Assembly (NCBI GenBank): GCA_025769875.1
Contig: JAGFNK010000150.1
Coordinates: forward strand, 45,603 to 109,602
Origin: Russula earlei
Taxonomy: Eukaryota; Basidiomycota; Agaricomycetes; Russulales; Russulaceae
Length of the DNA: 64,000 nucleotides
Direction of reading: 5' to 3'
Positions within the stretch are counted from its first letter, which is position 1. Each line of letters starts with the position of its first letter. Shown one piece after another: positions 23,487 to 36,702 of the stretch. The notes beneath the pieces were generated by a model. That model had not been told where the DNA came from. It saw only the letters and a list, made by a program, of their open reading frames with translations, and ran no database searches. The position numbers and the translations under genes are program-made.

Positions 23487-26400
23487 AGCTCTGGGGGAGG
23501 AGGGGGGTGATATAAATTTAGCGGGAACGAAAAGGGGATGAAACCGAGGATCAGATGAAGGCTGTCCCCGTGAGGCAGTGCAAAAAAGGAGACTTGTGGT
23601 GGTTGTCGAGATGATGAAGGTTTTAACCAAAGTCGAATGGGGTCTCGAAGGGGGGGACAAAGGCGACGTAAAGAGGAGAAGGACCCTTGACACCAGCAAT
23701 TAGGGCAGTGTAGGTCCCCAGTGTCACCCCATGGCACGTGGGCCCACCCATGTAATTCCGCTTCCCTCCTGTGCACAGCTCAAGCCAGCACATACACAGC
23801 TTGACCGTGCCGGGGCTGTGGTGTCGTCCGGATCCTGTGCATGAGTACAAGCGTCCATCTCCTCCCCGTTTCTGCATACTATCGTTCCCTTTTCCGCATA
23901 AACACTGGTATTTCATGTTCCTTGACATCCGCCTCCTCAACACTGAGCGAGCAATGATATATGCGCTTTCTGGCTCCATTATCTACAACTTGCCATCTTG
24001 GTGCGATTCCAAACACGAGGCTGTGCGTTTACCGATTGACGTGCCACAGCCATTCGTGCTTTGGGAGGCTGTGTTGGGATAAGCTGCACCTCCTCCGCCG
24101 GCCCTTTTGCCATGATGCCTGATCCGTGGTTCGGTCCGGTACCGCAAAAGATTGGGACGACACTCACGATTCCGGTTGACGGACGTCACGATACGGTCAC
24201 TGACCGACACAACACGTAGCGTAGACGCTCGACATCATCTCTGATTTCTGATCTGTCCTCCGTATGATTGTTTTTGCGTACAATGTTTTCATCTACCAAC
24301 CTCAACCATCAGATCTTCATCATTGTGCATCCCGTTTCACGAATACAGATCCCGATAAGCTTAACACGCCGTACCGTCCCACGGCGATGCCTTGCAGTGT
24401 TGAGCCACAAGTAATCCCCTAGGGCTGTGCGTGAGGACTACCAAGTGTGATAACAGGGTATTATCTCATCGGATCTACCAAGGGCCACTGCTAGTCTTGC
24501 AGTAGTCGACTGACGAACACCAATATTTGTCGGGGAGAACGCACCAAGGCCAACACACACTTATACCTAGAGTGATGTGGGCCATAGCGGGTGTGTTATA
24601 GGACGCTGCAGTCCCCGCTTCCCGGAAAAGGATTTTTTTTTCATCGTATTCCGGTGGAGGTGAGGACTGTAGTGGTTTCGAAGCCCCTTGACGTGCCGTG
24701 GGGAGGTTGGGACAATAACCAGGCATATGAGGGACCCCAGGGGCGGGCGTTGGTTGATTCCTCAACTCAACCTCTCCGTTTTCCCGTATGGATCCGGTGC
24801 GCGGCGTATTAGCGCCGTGCATGGCCAGTATAAACCGTCAGAGTATGGGGCCACACGTGGCTTCCTTGAGGGAAGGGAAAGATTCGGTCACAATTCATTA
24901 TTGCAAGCATCACCACTGGATTCCTAGGAACTTTAGGACAGAAACGAGGCCTCTGCGTGCCTTAACTTCGTGCCAAGCTCCCTGGCGCGCATCGCTCCAC
25001 CTGAGGAAAATTACGACAAAGATGGTTAGTCGGCAGGATGCCATCCATACAGATGCCATCCACAGCCATCGATCCCACCTCGTGACATGTACTTTACAGG
25101 TACTAGGCCAATATGTCAATGTCCTGCCAGGATGTACTGTACTCCCTCCCCAAAAAGATTCTGCTGTATACTCCATATGGGTCTTCAGTCAAAATGAGGA
25201 CCTAGGAGAGCGACTTGGATGAAGTCGGGGTTGCTTAAAATACGGTGACATCCTGCGAGATTCATTCATGCTTAGGCATGGATAACATCCCTCAGCATGA
25301 TCCTGAAACTGAAGCCCCTGAGCGCTGTTCCGTCCGCCCAAAGGAGTTTCTCCGTGAAAGAGAATCGGGCACAGACCACGTGAGGACCGTCGTCTCTTCG
25401 CAACGGTCGGTAAGGCTTCATCAGAAGAATCCAAAGTCAGCCCGCCGCGGAGGGACACGTCGGTGCAGAAGGAGATGGGAGAGCATTCTCGGGCGCCAGC
25501 GCTAGTAGCAAAAATAGATGCTCTGTCGTCCTCCCATGAAATCACGTCCTAGCCACCATGGGATGTGAAACGCAAGGACGGCAGGTTGCGAGGATGTATA
25601 TGGCCACGGCCCACTTTTCGTCTCTCTCCGGAGTGTCCGATCGCGCGGTCGACTACTTGCTATACGTTATCCTCATCATATGTGAAAAGTGGCGAGGCGG
25701 AAGGACGCAGGGCATCTGGAGAGCCATGTGGATGCGGCGCAAGTTGTGATCGTTACGAAATTATGTTCCTCGGCAACTTTTTCGAGAACTTAAAACCGAC
25801 TACGTCGTTTTCGATCTGTGCCTCGCATGGGCACGCGCATGCGTATCGCTACGGCCACAGCAGGTTCCCGGAAAGCCCCACACCAGAGAGTCATTCGATT
25901 TGCTGACCAATAAGACAAGAATCGGAGGTTGTTTTGTGCCCTGGCGAGAATGATACGTGTCATTCGGCGCTTCAGGGTGGACTTTTCCAAACCCCGTCGA
26001 CGGCATCCTCCTGGATCAGCCAATGAAGTGTTACTGTGATTCATATCGCATCGCCACCGCTCGTCACTTAGCATGGCGCGGATAAAAGTGAAGTGAATGA
26101 TGCTGTTCGCACCCCAATACACTTGTCATTAGACTCTTGTCGGCATGACGTGACGCCGCCTGGAAATAGAAAGGTTGGACGCCCCAACGGTAAGGGCTAA
26201 TGGTGGCGGGGGGCTGAAGACATTACGACGTGGACGCGTAAGCACTGAAATTGATTTTGAGCTCGGCTGCAGGTATTGCGATCACCGCGGCAAGGTGTTG
26301 ATAACGACAAAGTCGAGGATGCCTTTGGGACGTCGTGTAACACGTGTCTTCAGTCCGGCTTTTTGTGCGACTGGCAGTTGCCGTCGATGATTTTCTGAGC

Positions 26401-28142
26401 ATCTTTTACATTTTCGTCAGATCCTCCATACTTCGCTGGCCGTGTGGGCTGTCTGTGTCATCATACATCCAGGAACGAGGAGTACGCCATATTCGCACTT
26501 CCTATTAACCCCTGTACGGTAGTGGCTGACGCTGGTCTCGAAAGCAGTGGACGCCCGGCGAAAGTACGAATGAATGTAGGGGTGCCATTCTCGTAACGTA
26601 ACAAACACTCGACCACTACTCCACTACTTGGATTCGCGCCGCAACTTTACGAGGCACGTCGAGGCGCCCGCCAGGTAGCATCCATACCCACGGCTGGGCC
26701 CCTGGCAGTGCACTAAACGCAATGGACGCTCCCTTATTGGATTTTGTTCTCCAGCAAAGTTTTGCCATCAGCTAGTCAGGTAGTGAACAACCAAAGCACT
26801 CATGGACCGCATTCCACCTGTGCGACCTTCAACTGGCTGGATACCGATCTCCGTTGCCACAGACGAGGAGAATCGGTTGGGAACAACGTGATAGCATTTG
26901 AATGCTGCTGGGGCGAACCGTGATCGCATGAGGACAGAGGAGGCTGTTCACATGGAGTCTTTCTGCTACGTCACTCTTGCTCCTCCGCTCTCCGTCCGTG
27001 CGCGCGCGTTGATATCGGGGACGTACTCTGCCATGGCTCCTCACGCTTTGATGGTTGAGGAGCTTTTGAAAACGCAGCGCTTTTCAGGGTGTCTTGGCTA
27101 CGACGCCCTCCATTAGAGAATACTAAACGGTCGTCTGGGGTAATAGATAGGCGACCACCAGGATTGAGCTCGCTCTGCCACGGGGTAGAGTCTCGTGATT
27201 TTGTTTGACATGGCCCTGCTTTGAGACGTCCCATCAGAGTAGAAGGGCTCCAGAAGTTGCCCTCGGGCAATTCTATCATTTTCAATTATTATGCTTCCTA
27301 GCAATCCTCCGTCCTCCATCGGGAAACCTGAGACTTCTGGTGAGTGCGTGATCCAGACCCTGTTCTCATCGCCTGTTCTTGATGTGAATGAGGCATATTC
27401 AACCCCACACCTGATGTCGATCTATGCTTCATGTAATCACGGAGCAACAATGGGTTGCCGGTTTGTTTAGTGGTCGCATTAGCCCGTTGAGGACCCTTGT
27501 CCGTGGCCTCCCTTCGTGTCTTGTTTCATACCTTCTAATCTATTCATACGATCTCTATGTTCATGGCCACGTGAGCCCTCTCATTTTTCCTGCCAGTGCT
27601 CGTGCTCCCTTCGGACGTCTTCACCTGAACTTGGGCTGGCGTAGCAAGCTCATCTTGCTCATGGCACCTTCTATCGTTGTAATTGAGGAGTCCCAAGTAC
27701 CTCAGACACCGTGGGCGCCGTTCTTTGCGGCCTTGATGAGTAACGAGGTATGGTCCACATTAAGTCCGATCAGGAGCGGGTCATGATGGATGGGCGCTTG
27801 GTCTCAATTCATGTATCGACTGACACGAGTAATATCAGTCCATCAGTGTCATCAAATACTACAGAGGTGCTGAGCTGATGGTTTTCAACATGTAATACTG
27901 TACAAGACACATACAATCCCACCTTGGTTCTAGACATGTCAAATGTTATAGTCAGGGGCTGAACTTACTGAAATACACTCCAGGCATTTGTTACAGTGAG
28001 AACTCTGTGGAAATGCCTTGTAAGTTCCCTGGTGCAGGGACTTGGATACCCCTTCAATCCACATTGATGCTCTTAGCTGTGTCTCTCCTCTGTCCACTCT
28101 CATTAGTGGCCTTTGTCCTTGCACATGAGCACCTCCCCACTT
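23487..28142. other. Long unassigned region, apparently single-copy
   Basis: 4.6 kb with balanced base composition, frequent CpG and no similarity to repeats elsewhere in the window. I found no domain, convincing exon chain or tRNA. The longest frames (for example 27424-27786 plus, 120 codons) look random. The first 250 bp left of the C2H2 start probably hold its promoter and leader. The last 250 bp before 28143 border element A. Confidence 0.5.
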
Positions 28143-28144
28143 TA

Positions 28145-31100
28145 TTGCCGTTTTCAGCGCACTTGGCGGAGTTTGAATTCCACCCAAATCGGCGCAGAAA
28201 ACCCTCTCAAATGTGCGGGGCGAATATCTCCCTCAAAACAGCTTCAATTCACATGAAACTTATTGTCCCTGAATCGCCTAAATGAGGGCTAGGCAGCCCC
28301 ATTGTTTTCATGAGATTTGAGTGAGAATTGGTGGAGCTGGACTCAAGCCACCTCCACATGTGTATTTGATGAATTACAACTCAAAATCACGGTCTATATC
28401 TATTATTTTTCCCTCATGTTGTACCCATGGGCTGTCTTGAGGCAGCCCCATAGTGTTTTTGACTCAAGCGTTGTGGTGTGCAACGTCGTTTCCCTCATAT
28501 CGTGTGACAGTAGCACGGTCGTGTGCCGGGAAGGAGCCCCCCCAGGAAGTGCACACCTGAGCCCATGGGGCGGTGAAGTGTGTCCAAGAATGCAGAATGA
28601 CTTCATAAGACTGAAGCTCCAAAGAGGAGGAGCACCTAGCGGGAACGCGAGAACGTGTTTGTTCATTCGACTGCACTCAGGTTCACACAGATGATAAGGG
28701 AAAAACACAGGGCAACTTTATTCAAGATGGTAGCAGATACAGGTGGGAACTAAGGCTAAGGGACAGGAAAAGCACAAAAGACAGGCATATGAAAGGAAAT
28801 CTAGACGTGAGAAGGGGACCGAAGCTGGACAACGCGAGGTATCGAGTCGTGGTCTCCAGCGGCTGTGGTAGTGGCGTGTGGCGATTTGTGAACGATGGCC
28901 GAGGCCAGGTGTGGTGACGAGGGGTGTGGTCGAGTCGCGACGCGAGGAGGGGGAGACGATGCAAAGGAGAGGCTGGAGGGGGGATAGGGAGAGTGCTGGT
29001 GGGTGGTTGCTTGGGCGCTGATGGCGCTGCCGAACGCGATTGTGGGTGGGACGATTGGAGAACTTGGATGGCAGATGCGAGGTAGAGGAGCGAGGGGGCG
29101 TGGAAGTAGAAAGGGAGAGGGAAGACGGCGGCAGGCTGGGAAATGGACGCATAGGCGGCGTGCAGATCTCTGACTAACAAAGTGAGAGTCTAGTAAAAAA
29201 GGGGAGAAAAGCATACCGAAATGTACAGTAGCAACACCATCCGATGGCAACGAAGACGGCGGCGTGGTACGGGGCTCTTCGGCTGTGCGTTGGGACTCGT
29301 CGGTGCATGGTGAAGGCGGGGGGCATTGAGGGCGAGGGCGTGTGGTGGTTGATGGGGGCGAGGGTGGCGTGCTGGCGGCTGACGATGATGATGATGTGAG
29401 GACGAAGAGGAGATGGCACGAAAGGAATACGCACATATGTACTCTTGTAAGCGATTCGCGGCCAGCCATATAGCTGTGTGGGTGAGTCGATATCGAGGCC
29501 GTGCGCCTTTGCGACTTTTTTGCATGTCTTGTGGTCCGTGCGTTTGTGCTGTAGTGAGTTCCCAGGCTTCTGCATTTACATAGGCATAGGACTCTTCCTC
29601 CCCATCCATAAATAGCAGGAAGGGATGTCTTGGAAGCCTGAGCTCGTGGTTGTGATCGCTTCGGTCGAGTGGGAGTGCCTGAGCTGTCACTTTCATTTTC
29701 ACCAGTTTTTTTTCGGGCAGCCTTCCTTTGGCCAGTAGTACGTGTCGGATGCAGGCCGGCGTTTTGAAGCACGTTGCTTCGAGCCCATGAGGGTTTAGGG
29801 GGTTGAAATGGAGGGGTAGAGCAAGGTATGGTGCCTCATGTGTGGGCCCTGTTGTTGCGTAAAGCGTGTGCGTAAAGAGTCGTGTGGCTTATTCATCAAC
29901 CGTCCACCCTGTCCACTCCGACTCCAGGACAACGACAGGGTGTTCTTCCCTTCCCAGAGCTGCTCACCATACCTTACTCTACCCCTCCATTTCAACCCCC
30001 TAAACCCTCATGGGCTCGAAGCAACGTGCTTCAAAACGCCGGCCTGCATCAGACACGTACTACTGGCCAAAGGAAGGCTGCCCGAAAAAAAAACTGGTGG
30101 AAATGAAAGTGACAGCTCAGGCACTCCCACTCGACCGAAGCGATCACAACCACGAGCTCAGGCTTCCAAGACATCCCTTCCTGCTATTGATGAGGATGGG
30201 GAGGAAGAGTCCTATGCCTATGTAAATGCAGAAGCCTGGGAACTCACTACAGCACAAACGCACGGACCACAAGACATGCAAAAAAGTCGCAAAGGCGCAC
30301 GGCCTCGATATCGACTCACCCACACAGCTATATGGCTGGCCGCGAATCGCTTACAAGAGTACATATGTGCGTATTCCTTTCGTGCCATCTCCTCTTCGTC
30401 CTCACATCATCATCATCGTCACCGCCAGCACGCCACCCTCGCCCCCATCAACCACCACACGCCCTTGCCCTCAACGCCCCCGCCTTCACCATGCACCGAC
30501 GAGTCCCAACGCACAGCCGAAGAGCCCCGTACCATGCTGCCGTCTTCGTTGCCATCGGACGGTGTTGCTACTGTACATTTCGGTATGCTTTTCTCCCCTT
30601 TTTTACTAGACTCTCACTTTGTTAGTCAGAGATCTGCACGCCGCCTATGCGTCCATTTCCCAGCCTGCCGCTGTCTTCCCTCTCCCTTTCTACTTCCACG
30701 CCCCCTCGCTCCTCTACCTCACATCTGCCATCCAAGTTCTCCAATCGTCCCACCCACAATCGCGTTCGGCAGCGCCATCAGCGCCCAAGCAACCACCCAC
30801 CAGCACTCTCCCTATCCCCCCTCCAGCCTCTCCTTTGCATCGTCTCCCCCTCCTCGCGTCGCGACTCGACCACACCCCTCGTCACCACACCTGGCCTCGG
30901 CCATCGTTCACAAATCGCCACACGCCACTACCACAGCCGCTGGAGACCACGACTCGATACCTCGCGTTGTCCAGCTTCGGTCCCCTTCTCACGTCTAGAT
31001 TTCCTTTCATATGCCTGTCTTTTGTGCTTTTCCTGTCCCTTAGCCTTAGTTCCCACCTGTATCTGCTACCATCTTGAATAAAGTTGCCCTGTGTTTTTCC

Positions 31101-31654
31101 CTTATCATCTGTGTGAACCTGAGTGCAGTCGAATGAACAAACACGTTCTCGCGTTCCCACTAGGTGCTCCTCCTCTTTGGAGCTTCAGTCTTATGAAGTC
31201 ATTCTGCATTCTTGGACACACTTCACCGCCCCATGGGCTCAGGTGTGCACTTCCTGGGGGGGCTCCTTCCTGGCACACGACCGTGCTACTGTCACACGAT
31301 ATGAGGGAAACGACGTTGCACACCACAACGCTTGAGTCAAAAACACTATGGGGCTGCCTCAAGACAGCCCATGGGTACAACATGAGGGAAAAATAATAGA
31401 TATAGACCGTGATTTTGAGTTGTAATTCATCAAATACACATGTGGAGGTGGCTTGAGTCCAGCTCCACCAATTCTCACTCAAATCTCATGAAAACAATGG
31501 GGCTGCCTAGCCCTCATTCAGGCGATTCAGGGACAATAAGTTCCATGTGAATTGAAGCTGTTTTGAGGGAGATATTCGCCCCGCACGTTTGAGAGGGTTT
31601 TCTGCGCCAATTTGGGTGGAATTCAAACTCCGCCAAGTCCGCTGAAAACGGCAA
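28145..31654. mobile_element. Element A: palindromic element with 1.69-kb inverted arms
   Basis: Left arm 28145-29833 and right arm 29965-31654 are inverted copies, about 98% alike by eye, separated by a 131-bp unique centre. Outer ends are TTGCCGTTTTCAGC and GCTGAAAACGGCAA, each next to TA (28143-28144 and 31655-31656). Arms share an AATAAA-like signal and long open frames reading outward from the centre. No transposase motif seen. The terminal sequence is similar in form to elements B and C (CTGTCGTTTTCACG), suggesting a related end type. This is a foldback-like structure, apparently recent. Confidence 0.85.
30001..30998 (+). other. Repeated open frame in both arms of element A, unknown protein
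   Basis: The frame in the right arm (mirrored at 29772-28801 minus) reads a basic segment (KAARKKTG, then TPTRPKRSQPRAQASKTS), an acidic segment (DEDGEEESYAYVNAEAWEL), then Arg/Ser/His- and Pro/Ser-rich tracts. The basic part looks like a nucleic-acid binding tail. The two arms differ by a small indel near 30190, after which the left arm changes frame. There is no known family, and the frame could be coincidental in C-rich DNA. Confidence 0.25.
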
Positions 31655-31770
31655 TAATGGTACTTTCTATCAAATCACTGTTGTCATTGGCTATAACATT
31701 TTAGAGGTGTGTTAGAGCATTCAAGTTGTGGCTGTTTGAGTATCAGCTTAGTCAGTGGGTTGGGGGGTTA

Positions 31771-34700
31771 CTGTCGTTTTCACGTGACCTTGCACTTGCC
31801 ATTTTTGGATGTCATTTCAAGTGCAAAATCAAAACTGCTATATCTCAACAGCTTCTCAACAGATTGCCTTGAAACTTTGACAGTAGAACCTTATATACTG
31901 TATCTAGGTGCAGCTAAAATATGGGAGCATAATATTCAGTTCTTGAAATGTCGATTTTCAGGTGCTGACATGGGTGCAAAACTTTGAACTGCCATATCTC
32001 AACTGTTTCTCAATCAATTGACTTGAAACTTCGACAATGGGATCTCATGTACTTTATCTAGGTGCAGCCCAAGAGCTGGGGTCTAATTCTTAGTTCTTGA
32101 AGTTTCGATTTTTGGGTGTGATCTGAGTGCGAAATTTCGAACTGCCATATCTCAACCGTTTCTCAATAGATTGCCTTGAAACTTGGACAGTAGAACCTTA
32201 TATACTGTGTCTAGGTGCAGCTAAAATATGGGAGCCTAATGTTCAGTTCCTGAAATTTCGATTTTTGGGTGCCAATCTGCATGCAAAATTTCGGACCTGC
32301 CATATCCATATGATCCCTCCCGGCCTGCTCCTTCGTTACTACTTCCTTCGCTCTTATCCTGAGCACACTCTACGAGCCTGGTCAAGGATATATGGGACAC
32401 TCTTCTCTATATGGATGGGTAACCAGCTCTTTGTCGTGATTTCGAATGCACAAATTGACTTGCTGGTCAACAATGGCGCCATGCAGATGATGTTTCCTCT
32501 GCAGGTGACAGCATCAACGAATTGCCATGCAGCTACTTTCCCTCAAGGCCATCCAAGGATACTCCTCTGATGAAACCCACATCTTACCTCAATCAATGTA
32601 TCACCAAACAAAGAAGGGAGTATTGCCGATCAGCCCAGCGAACATCGTCGGTCAGTTTGTCTTGAAGTAGGCAACTACATCTCTTGTCTTTGCCTCTATG
32701 TGGAGGGTCTAATAGATGCCATGTGTTACTTGCAGTAACAATATTGTTCGCAACATGGACAGGTTCCACTCTAGATCCTCTGACAGAGCATGTGCTAGCA
32801 ATCGCTACTGAGTTAATGAATCTCACAGGTAACTTGTTCATCCCCAGTCATGGGCCTTCCTCCATACTACGATCATCCCCCTCGCCACCATCTTCTGCTC
32901 GCACCTCTTCCACTTGCACTCTCACAAGGTCATGGAGCCTTCCAATATCGCCCAAAGGCACCCAAATGAGTGTGTCACCTCGCCTGAGCCTCCGCGGAGA
33001 TTTCAAGCCAAGGAACGTGGCAAACATACACCAAATCATACGCATGCATCCTCACCATCCCTCCCTGACAGCCGCGAACCATGCTGACTCAAGTTATAAA
33101 TCATTCTCCTGTTGATCCCACAAGCAGTTGCCGCAGCTCCATGCTTGTTGCCGCTGGTGGTCCCGGCGCTGGACGCGAGAGCGTGTCATCATGCCACCTC
33201 CCAACCTCAACCTCAAGGCAAAGTGTCCACTGAAAACTTGGATACAGAACCCCCCCTCTCACCCCCGCTCAATTCCTTCATGCCCCGGTGTCACCCTGAG
33301 TCGAGCAAGGCCAGTCCTTGTCCGGCTCCATGAACCCAAGTGTGCCCTTCTAAAGAGGCCCTTCCCAATATCAACTACAATGAGCACGGACTCATCAGAC
33401 GAGGACGACGATGGCTGTGGGCTCCCAGCTTCCAGCCTCGTGGCACCCTGGGAGGTACTGCATGGGTTGGCTGATGTTGCCATTCAACGGGCTGCCAAGG
33501 CAAGTCAATGCAAACACCCTTTCAGCTTATTTCATTCTTATGCCGCCGTTGTAGGAGAGTGGCAAAGCAAGTGAACCGCAAAGTCGCACGAGGTCGCCTT
33601 CTCCAGACCCCAGGTCAAGACGTCGACCATCCAAAAAACGGAGGGTCCATCAGATGCCATGGCACCCCACATCCTCAAATTCCCTGACGGTATGCAAAAC
33701 CTCCTCTAAGCAGTCCTGTAAGGTGTCTGAGCCCGCTGACCAGGAAACTCACATGACTTGCACTTGCCCCCACCTCCCTCACGTCCCTCACCCACGCGTC
33801 TTCCTTTCCCTTTGTCTCTCGTCTCCCTTCCCCTCCTATCATCCCTCCAACTATCATCATTCCTTTCCCTCTTTTCACTTACCTCTTGTGCGCTCCTCTC
33901 AACGTCATTCCCTCGCATCGCCCACTCTATGCCCAGGAACAGCGATGACACCTCAGCTCGATCGCCTCCAACTTCACCCATGCCTCGCGCTCCCTCATCT
34001 ACATCCATCCCCTGCACCACTAGTATCTTTGTCTGCTTCATGCTCCCCACCCTTTCGTCATATCGCTCTCACCCGTCGTCGACTCCCTTTCAATCCCACT
34101 CTCGCCCCTTTCATCATCATCTCTCAAGCATCGTCTTCACCCCTGCCACGCGCATACATACGGACTCGGATGACGCACACACAGACATCATCGCCACTCG
34201 ATCTGAGGGCTTGCTGCCCACAGCGCCTCGCCCCGTCGTCCTCGCCGCACCGCCCCATGCTCACGGACTCGCAGTTGGAGCAGTAGGATTCTTATGCCAT
34301 TGTCTTCTCATCCATGTTTTTGATTACCTAGTTCTCACCCCACCTTTCTTCTACAGTATTTAAGGCTAGTAGCTACAGTCTCAAATAGGAGGGAGCTTTT
34401 GCCTCTGCGTTAAAACATCTCGTCTGCCTGTGTGAACCATTCCCTTGAGAACACACACACACCCTCTCGCACGCGCACGTGTGCGTTGCGTTCCGGGGCA
34501 CGACCTTGCTTTCCCCTGCTCCCTTCCGCTCCTACCTGCCCTCGGATCAAGCCCCACGGACTCCGTGTGCCCGACCTGGCACGCTACAGTCCGGAGACCT
34601 GCTATCGTCCCACCAGTGATGTTTTCCGTCTGTCTCACTGTATTTTCCTTGCTGTGGTTGCGTGCTACAGCTGTAAATAGTCATGTGTAGAGATATCCTA

Positions 34701-35368
34701 TCGTGCTCGGGGTTGGTCAGCACCCCAAAACGTGAAAATTTAACAAGTGAAACCCATTATTTGGCTGTATCTAGATACAGTACATGAGATGATACTGCCC
34801 AAGTTTCAAGCCAATCCATTGAGAAATAGTTGAGATATGACAGTTCGAAATTTTGCATGCAGATTGGCACCCAAAAATTGAAACTTCAGGAACTGAACAC
34901 TAGGCTCCCATATTTTAGCTGCACCTAGACACAGTATATAAGGTTCTACTGTCCAAGTTTCAAGGCAATCTATTGAGAAACGGTTGAGATATGGCAGTTT
35001 GAAATTTTGCACTCAGATCACACCCAAAAATCGAAACTTCAAGAACTAAGAATTAGACCCCAGCTCTTGGGCTGCACCTAGATAAAGTACATGAGATCCC
35101 ATTGTCAAAGTTTCAAGTCAATTGATTGAGAAACAGTTGAGATATGGCAGTTCAAAGTTTTGCACCCATGTCAGCACCTGAAAATCGACATTTCAAGAAC
35201 TGAATATTATGCTCCCATATTTTAGCTGCACCTAGATACAGTATATAAGGTTCTACTGTCAAAGTTTCAAGGCAATCTGTTGAGAAGCTGTTGAGATATA
35301 GCAGTTTTGATTTCACACTTGAAATGACATCCAAAAATGGCAAGTGCAAGGTCACGTGAAAACGACAG
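31771..35368. mobile_element. Element B: large terminal-inverted-repeat element, relative of C
   Basis: Left end CTGTCGTTTTCACGTGACC after TA (31769-31770). Right end GGTCACGTGAAAACGACAG before TA (35369-35370). Left arm about 31771-32300 (three-plus 154-bp units), right arm about 34690-35368 (four units). The interior is collinear with element C in reverse and lacks its solo LTR. Compared with C, it keeps CpG at many sites where C has TpG or CpA (CACGTG here, CATGTG there), so B is the better preserved copy. No transposase. Confidence 0.87.
33380..34286 (+). pseudogene. Captured regulator-gene fragment forming a chimeric open frame (in element B)
   Basis: Exon 33380-33499 (acidic SSDEDDDG, then APWEVLHGLADVAIQRAAK), a 55-bp GC-AG intron 33500-33554, then an exon from 33555 that is open to 34286. 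The joined frame is 283 residues. Its first third resembles the region after the zinc cluster in fungal Zn2Cys6 regulators (SRTRSPSPDPRSRRRPSKKR is a likely nuclear-localisation signal). APHILKFPD is still visible in another frame, so a shift occurred after capture. The rest is Pro/Ser/His-rich and unrecognised. The same structure in element C shows capture before the two copies separated. Confidence 0.5.
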
Positions 35369-35439
35369 TAATGGGGACCAGACTATGGAGGCTGGTTCAT
35401 GTTGGAGCTGAAAGGATCATAACTCAGTCTTGTCTATAA

Positions 35440-35888
35440 GGCCCCTTTTACCAACTGAGAATTCTTGAATCTTGAACTTGAACTTGGATTTTGGGATTTT
35501 CTGGGAGTGACAGGAGTGACAGGAGTGATGTAAGTGATATGATGTATATAATAAATTAATATGCATTTTTTTCTGTTGTCATTTGCATATTTGCATATAT
35601 GGGGTTACACATGATGTGTCAGCATCAAACTTGGAGTTGGGCAGTCTGACTCAAGCTCAACATCTGGGTGCTTGCAGCCCCATTTTCACCAGAGCTGCAC
35701 ATACAAAATTTGCACAAAGATGTGCACCCACACATTGGTGACACATATTCTGCCTTAAGGACATGCTTGCAATACCCCACTTGGAAGGAGTGGAAGGAAG
35801 GGTTAGAAAAAATATTTTGCATATCACATGTAAACCCAGCAAATCACACCGAAAAATAACTCATATTTGAAATAGACTCATATTATTT
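35440..35888. mobile_element. Harbinger-type miniature element, right part replaced by element F
   Basis: Begins GGCCCCTTTTACCAACTGAG after the target TAA (35437-35439). It follows the 9329-9869 copy up to GACTCATATTA, where the terminal sequence of element F starts (TTTTTTCACGTGACC). The 63-codon frame starting at 35668 is open. Confidence 0.8.
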
Positions 35889-36702
35889 TTTCACGTGACC
35901 TTGCACTTGCCATTTTTGGATGTCAATTTGAGTGCAAAAATAAAACAGCTATATCTCAACAGTTTCTCAACAGATTGCCTTGAAACTTTGACAGTAGAAC
36001 CTTATATACTGTATCTAGGTGCAGCTAAAATATGGGAGCCTAATATTCAGTTCTTGACATATCGATTTTTGGAGTGCAAATTTTTGAACTGCCATATCTC
36101 AACCATTTCTCAATTGATTGACTTGAAACTTTGACAATGGGATCTCATCTACTGTATCTAGGTGCAGCCCAAGAGTTGGGGTCTAATTCTCAGTTCTTGA
36201 AGTTTTAATTTTCGGTGCAATCTGAGTGTGGAGTTTCAAACTGCCATATCTCATCTGTTTCTCAATATATTGCCTTGAAACTTGGGCAGTAGAACCTTAT
36301 ATACTGTGTCTAGGTGCAGCGAAGATATGGGAGTCTAATATTCAGTTCTTGAAGTTTTGATTTTTGGGCACAAATTTTTGAACTGCCATATCTCGGCCAT
36401 TTCTCAATGGATTGCCTTGAAACTTGGACAGTAGAGCCTCATGTACTGTATCTAGATGCAGCCAAATCATGGTGTTCGCTCCTTAAATTGTCACATTTTG
36501 AGGTGCTGACCCCAAGCATGATAGATTACATTATCCCTACAGCTGAATACATGACATGATATGACTATTTACAACTGTAGTGCATGAGAAGGGCACGCTT
36601 GAGTTCATGGGGCCAGACAAGGGCTTAGGGAAGACTGAGAGAAACAAAATCGATGACGCAAGGCGTGCATCGAGGCAGCGATTGCAATCGTGCATGAATG
36701 TG

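Noticed and set aside
29838..30998. 386-codon frame in the right arm of element A as a normal host gene
   Set aside because: It begins in the unique centre, is mirrored with a shift in the other arm, and is largely Ser/Pro/His low complexity. Treated only as a possible element frame.
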